Below are positions 38,975 to 41,728 of a stretch of 41,728 bases of DNA, in pieces. The notes beneath the pieces were generated by a model that did no database searches, was not told the DNA's origin, and saw nothing but the letters and a program-made list of their open reading frames with translations. Every line of letters starts with the position of its first letter. Within the stretch, counting starts at the first letter, position 1. The position numbers and the translations under genes were made by a program. The stretch lies in contig JAUXCV010000001.1 of assembly GCA_030618675.1 (NCBI GenBank), positions 1-41,728 on the forward strand. The letters are read 5' to 3'. The DNA comes from Acidimicrobiia bacterium. GTDB taxonomy: Bacteria > Actinomycetota > Acidimicrobiia > Spongiisociales > UBA5794.

Positions 38975-39903
38975 GCGAGCGACTGGAGATCCCGGAGGAA
39001 CTCGACGGTGCGAGAGTCGATCGAGCTATCGCGATCCTCTGCGGGGTCAGCCGCAGGATCGCCAAATCCACGATCGAGGTCGGTGGCGCCGTACGAGGCG
39101 GAAGCAGGCTGGCACCGGCCGACAGAGTCGCAGCCGGTGATGCGATCGACGTTGACATCGTCGTTGTTGAAGTTCCTGTTGTGGCGGAGGGCGATGTCGA
39201 GTTCGCCATCGCGTTCGAGGACGACGACGTGGTCGTCGTCGACAAACCCGCGGGAGTCGTCGTTCATCCCGGTGCGGGGCGGTCGGGTGGAACCCTTGCG
39301 AACGGGCTTCTGGCCCGCATCCCTGAGATCGCGGAGCTTGGTCCGGAGCATCGATGGGGGATCGTCCACCGCATCGATCGCGACACCTCGGGACTCCTCA
39401 TCGTGGCGAAGACCCCCGCCGCATTCGATCACCTACAGGCGGCGCTCAAGAAGCGTGCCGTCAACCGGCGCTATCTCACCCTGGTTTCGGGACGGTTCAC
39501 CAATACCAACGGCACGATCGATGCACCCGTCGGGCGGGATCATGCACACCCGACCCGGATGACCGTGACCGAGGGAGGCCGACCGGCACGGACTCACTAC
39601 CGTCGCCTCGCCGACTGGGAGAATCACGACGAGTCTCTGATGGCCGTCACCCTCGAGACAGGACGCACACACCAGATCCGCGTCCACATGCGAGCCATCG
39701 ATCATCCGATCATCGGAGATCCCGTCTATGGGCCGGGAGGACGGATGCCGGGTGATCCGGGCAGAACGTGGCTCCACGCTGAGGCGTTGACGTTCGAGCA
39801 CCCGGCGGGATCGGGGCCGCTGACGGTCCATGCGGAACTGCCCGCGGATCTTGCCGGATCGCTGAGTGAACTGGGGCCGCCGACCCGGGGAGCAGTTGAG
39901 TGA
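38971..39903 (+). CDS. rluD: RluA/RluD-family 23S rRNA pseudouridine synthase
   Basis: The 310-residue protein begins with an S4 RNA-binding domain (ELDGARVDRAIAILCGVSRRIAKSTIEVGG) and continues with the RluA-type catalytic domain. The catalytic aspartate is in VHRIDRDTSGLLIVAKT. Other motifs are VDKPAGVVVHPG, NRRYLTLVSG, ETGRTHQIRVHM and HPIIGDPVYG. The domain set, and its place directly after lspA, match RluD, which makes pseudouridines in helix 69 of 23S rRNA. The exact target sites are inferred from the family. Its start overlaps lspA by 4 bases. Confidence 0.93.
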   Translation: MSERLEIPEELDGARVDRAIAILCGVSRRIAKSTIEVGGAVRGGSRLAPADRVAAGDAIDVDIVVVEVPVVAEGDVEFAIAFEDDDVVVVDKPAGVVVHPGAGRSGGTLANGLLARIPEIAELGPEHRWGIVHRIDRDTSGLLIVAKTPAAFDHLQAALKKRAVNRRYLTLVSGRFTNTNGTIDAPVGRDHAHPTRMTVTEGGRPARTHYRRLADWENHDESLMAVTLETGRTHQIRVHMRAIDHPIIGDPVYGPGGRMPGDPGRTWLHAEALTFEHPAGSGPLTVHAELPADLAGSLSELGPPTRGAVE

Positions 39904-39954
39904 TCGGGGTGGAGTGCCGGAGATCGAACCGCTAGATTGCCCGTAGGAGGTCCC

Positions 39955-41466
39955 ATGTCGATTCACTACGAACGCCTGTCGGCGCTCGACAACTCGTTCC
40001 TCGCGCTCGAATCGCGATCAACCCATATGCACGTCGGGGCGGTCACGGTTTTCGACTCCGGTTCGTTCGCTCAGGAGGACGGCGGGATCGATGTCGATCG
40101 ACTTCGGGCCTTCATCGAATCGAAGCTGTACATGATCCCGAGGTACCGGCAGCGACTCGCCAGGGTTCCGATCGAGCGACATCCGGTGTGGGTCGACGAC
40201 GATTACTTCACCATCGAGTACCACATCCGCCACATCGCTCTTCCTCGCCCCGGAACCGAGGAGCAACTGAAGCGGATCGCCGGCCGGCTGATGTCCCAGC
40301 AACTCGACCGCTCCAAACCGATGTGGGAGATGGTCGTCGTTGAAGGACTCGACCATGGACGCTTCGCGATCGTCACGAAGATCCACCACTGCATGATCGA
40401 CGGCATGTCCGGCGTCGACCTGATGGCCGTGCTCATGTCACTCGTGCCGTCCGATGAGATCCTCCCTGCGCCGCTCTACGAGCCCCGTCCGGCGCCGAAC
40501 GGAACAGAACTGCTGGTGCGTGAGACGACGCGACGCATCTCGGAAACGGTCGGTTCGATCAAGAACATCCAGAACGTCGTCGGGAACGCGACAGGGTTGG
40601 TCGAGTCGTACGGCAGCCGCTTGCAAGCCGTCGGCGCCTCTCTGGCGTCGGGTTGGCTCATCCCGACGGGCAAGACGGCGATCAACGGGGACATCGGGCC
40701 CGGACGGAGATTCGATTGGGTCAACATTCCGCTCGCCGATGTGAAGACGGTCAAGAACAAACTCGGTGGCACCGTCAACGACGTGTTCCTCGCCACTGTG
40801 GCCGGCGCGGTCCGGCTGTTCCTCCTCAGAGAACGCGATGCTTCCGAACGAGACCTCGAAGGGGCGGACTTCCGCGTGATGGCGCCGGTGAGCGTCCGCT
40901 CCAAGGACCAGCGCGGGACGCTGGGAAACCAGGTAGCCATGTGGCTCGCGGCGCTCCCGATCGACGACGCCGACCCGGCGTCACGGTTGCGAGCGGTGAA
41001 CGCCGAAACCGAGAAGCTCAAGGACACGGACCAGGCGCTCGGCGCCGCGACGCTCGTACGCGTGTCGGCAGGAGCACCGGCGACGCTGGTGGCCCTCGGG
41101 GCTCGCCTCGCCGCGAACGCACGGCCTTTCAACATGACCGTCACGAACGTGCCGGGACCCCAATTCCCGCTGTACCTCCTGGACGCACGCGTCGAAGCGA
41201 CGTACGCGCTCGTTCCGTTGTGGGAGAGCCATGGCATAGGTCTGGCGATGTTCTCGTACGACGGCACGGTCTCGTGGGGGATCAACGGCGACTACGGGAT
41301 CATGCCGGACCTGGACCGATTCGGGGTGGCGATCCTCGACTCGTTCGCAGAGCTCGTCGAGGCTGCCGAGCGAGCCCCCGAACGGAAACCGCCGAAGAAC
41401 AAGGCCCCGAAGGCGAAGAAGCCGACGAAGTCAACCCCCAAGCAGCGCCCCCCGATAGGAACGTGA
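39955..41466 (+). CDS. Wax ester synthase / diacylglycerol acyltransferase (WS/DGAT) family
   Basis: This family joins acyl-CoA to diacylglycerol or fatty alcohols and makes storage lipids in many Actinobacteria. The 503-residue protein has the active-site motif HHxxxDG in KIHHCMIDGMSG near residue 142, the ERLSALDNSFL N-terminus, the PLWEM-like segment KPMWEMVVVEG, and NVPGPQFPLYL near the C-terminus. The last 35 residues are a lysine- and proline-rich tail with no fold. I chose the ATG at 39955 with GGAGG 4 bases upstream. Which acceptor it uses cannot be told. It is followed directly by a hairpin terminator. Confidence 0.93.
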   Translation: MSIHYERLSALDNSFLALESRSTHMHVGAVTVFDSGSFAQEDGGIDVDRLRAFIESKLYMIPRYRQRLARVPIERHPVWVDDDYFTIEYHIRHIALPRPGTEEQLKRIAGRLMSQQLDRSKPMWEMVVVEGLDHGRFAIVTKIHHCMIDGMSGVDLMAVLMSLVPSDEILPAPLYEPRPAPNGTELLVRETTRRISETVGSIKNIQNVVGNATGLVESYGSRLQAVGASLASGWLIPTGKTAINGDIGPGRRFDWVNIPLADVKTVKNKLGGTVNDVFLATVAGAVRLFLLRERDASERDLEGADFRVMAPVSVRSKDQRGTLGNQVAMWLAALPIDDADPASRLRAVNAETEKLKDTDQALGAATLVRVSAGAPATLVALGARLAANARPFNMTVTNVPGPQFPLYLLDARVEATYALVPLWESHGIGLAMFSYDGTVSWGINGDYGIMPDLDRFGVAILDSFAELVEAAERAPERKPPKNKAPKAKKPTKSTPKQRPPIGT

Positions 41467-41481
41467 CCCGGCTGCGCCGGG
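41467..41481 (+). terminator. Stem-loop directly after the WS/DGAT stop
   Basis: CCCGGC (41467-41472) and GCCGGG (41476-41481) form a perfect 6-bp GC stem with a 3-base loop, starting on the base after the stop codon. It has no T tract, as is common for terminators in high-GC Actinobacteria. Confidence 0.6.
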
Positions 41482-41482
41482 C

Positions 41483-41513
41483 GTAGTCAGTAGTCGGTAT
41501 TCAGTATTCGGTA
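41483..41513 (+). repeat. Heptamer tandem repeat (GTAGTCA/GTATTCG type), four copies
   Basis: Units start at 41483 (GTAGTCA), 41490 (GTAGTCG), 41497 (GTATTCA) and 41504 (GTATTCG), followed by GTA. The first unit is identical to the heptamer at the fabF 3' end, read in another phase. The copies have diverged at two positions. Confidence 0.85.
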
Positions 41514-41550
41514 CGGAGGCGTCGACCTGATCTTCCGGTGCACGCTCCCA

Positions 41551-41661
41551 GAGCCCCCTCCGGCCCTTCGGGCCACCTCCCCCACTTCGTGGGAGAGGGT
41601 GAAGACTGTCCCCTCGCCGACGAAGGAGGTGGGGGGACGCGGATTCGCCCCGCGAATCCGC
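41551..41661. repeat. REP-like palindromic intergenic element
   Basis: Several hairpins are packed together: GGCCC-TTC-GGGCC (41562-41574), CCCAC-TTC-GTGGG (41581-41593), a longer pairing of CCACCTCC (41573-41580) with GGAGGTGG (41625-41632), and a perfect 10-bp stem GCGGATTCGC / GCGAATCCGC with a CCC loop (41639-41661). The dense GC-rich palindromes with TTC loops are typical of REP or MITE-like dispersed repeats. No transposase is visible nearby. Confidence 0.65.
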
Positions 41662-41683
41662 AGACACCCCTTGTTCGTAATTG

Positions 41684-41728
41684 TCAAGCGGCGATGGTTT
41701 CGATGAGGGTTTGTCGGTGTGCCCAGGC
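41684..41728 (-). CDS. Possible 3' end of a minus-strand gene running off the window
   Basis: Reading the minus strand from the window edge gives 14 codons (AWAHRQTLIETIAA) and a TGA at 41684-41686. The composition is protein-like and the REP-like element lies just after it, as expected downstream of a gene. Fourteen codons are too few to identify it or to exclude chance. Confidence 0.25.
   Translation of the reverse strand, partial: AWAHRQTLIETIAA

Noticed and set aside
1..41728. tRNA and rRNA genes
   Set aside because: I saw no cloverleaf-like segment with GTTCRA T-arm in the short gaps, and no rRNA sequence.

Overview
This 41.7 kb window looks like a piece of a high-GC Actinomycetota chromosome. 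The evidence is a dcw (division and cell wall) cluster that has sepF and yggT but no ftsA, a DUF3040 membrane protein, a wax-ester-synthase/DGAT family acyltransferase, frequent GTG starts, and several genes whose -10 box lies 6-7 bases before the start codon, as in leaderless actinobacterial mRNAs. The gene content and order suggest a deep-branching class such as Acidimicrobiia, but I cannot prove this from sequence alone. Almost everything is housekeeping. I see no prophage, CRISPR array, tRNA or rRNA.

Layout. Positions 1-2759 hold the 3' part of a PLP aminotransferase and a convergent glycogen/alpha-glucan phosphorylase. Positions 2870-7156 are a complete type II fatty acid synthesis operon (fabD-fabH-fabG-acpP-fabF). 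It ends in a heptamer repeat, and an octamer repeat array then leads into dinB (DNA polymerase IV), a DUF3040 protein and a MerR regulator. Reading the other way, moxR - DUF58 - transglutaminase (9511-14028) form the usual three-gene envelope/protease-maturation operon. Positions 14184-16828 hold small accessory genes: a conserved hypothetical, a resolvase-like domain without its catalytic residues, an HNH nuclease, a universal stress protein and a Rossmann-fold dehydrogenase-like protein.

Positions 16892-34504 are the dcw cluster: mraZ, rsmH, ftsL, ftsI, murE, murF, mraY, murD, ftsW, murG, murC, murB, ftsQ, ftsZ, pgeF, yggS, sepF, yggT. All are on one strand, and most neighbours overlap by 4 or 8 bases, so translation is probably coupled. 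Together they make lipid II, flip and polymerise it at the septum, and build the Z ring with its SepF membrane anchor. A strong promoter overlapped by a 10-bp-phased MraZ operator starts the cluster. A long perfect inverted repeat that buries the rsmH ribosome-binding site sits between mraZ and rsmH. A second hairpin spans the end of ftsQ just before ftsZ.

Positions 34476-37688 (minus strand) encode isoleucyl-tRNA synthetase, apparently with a translational T-box-like leader. Divergent from it run a DUF167 protein, a DksA-like protein with a decayed zinc finger, lspA, an RluA-family pseudouridine synthase and a WS/DGAT acyltransferase. The last 260 bases hold a stem-loop terminator, heptamer repeats, a REP-like palindromic element, and possibly the last codons of another minus-strand gene.

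The most interesting signals are regulatory rather than new proteins: the MraZ box array, the rsmH leader hairpin, the ileS T-box-like leader, a shared promoter architecture of leaderless genes, and a family of 7-8 bp tandem repeats at three intergenic sites.
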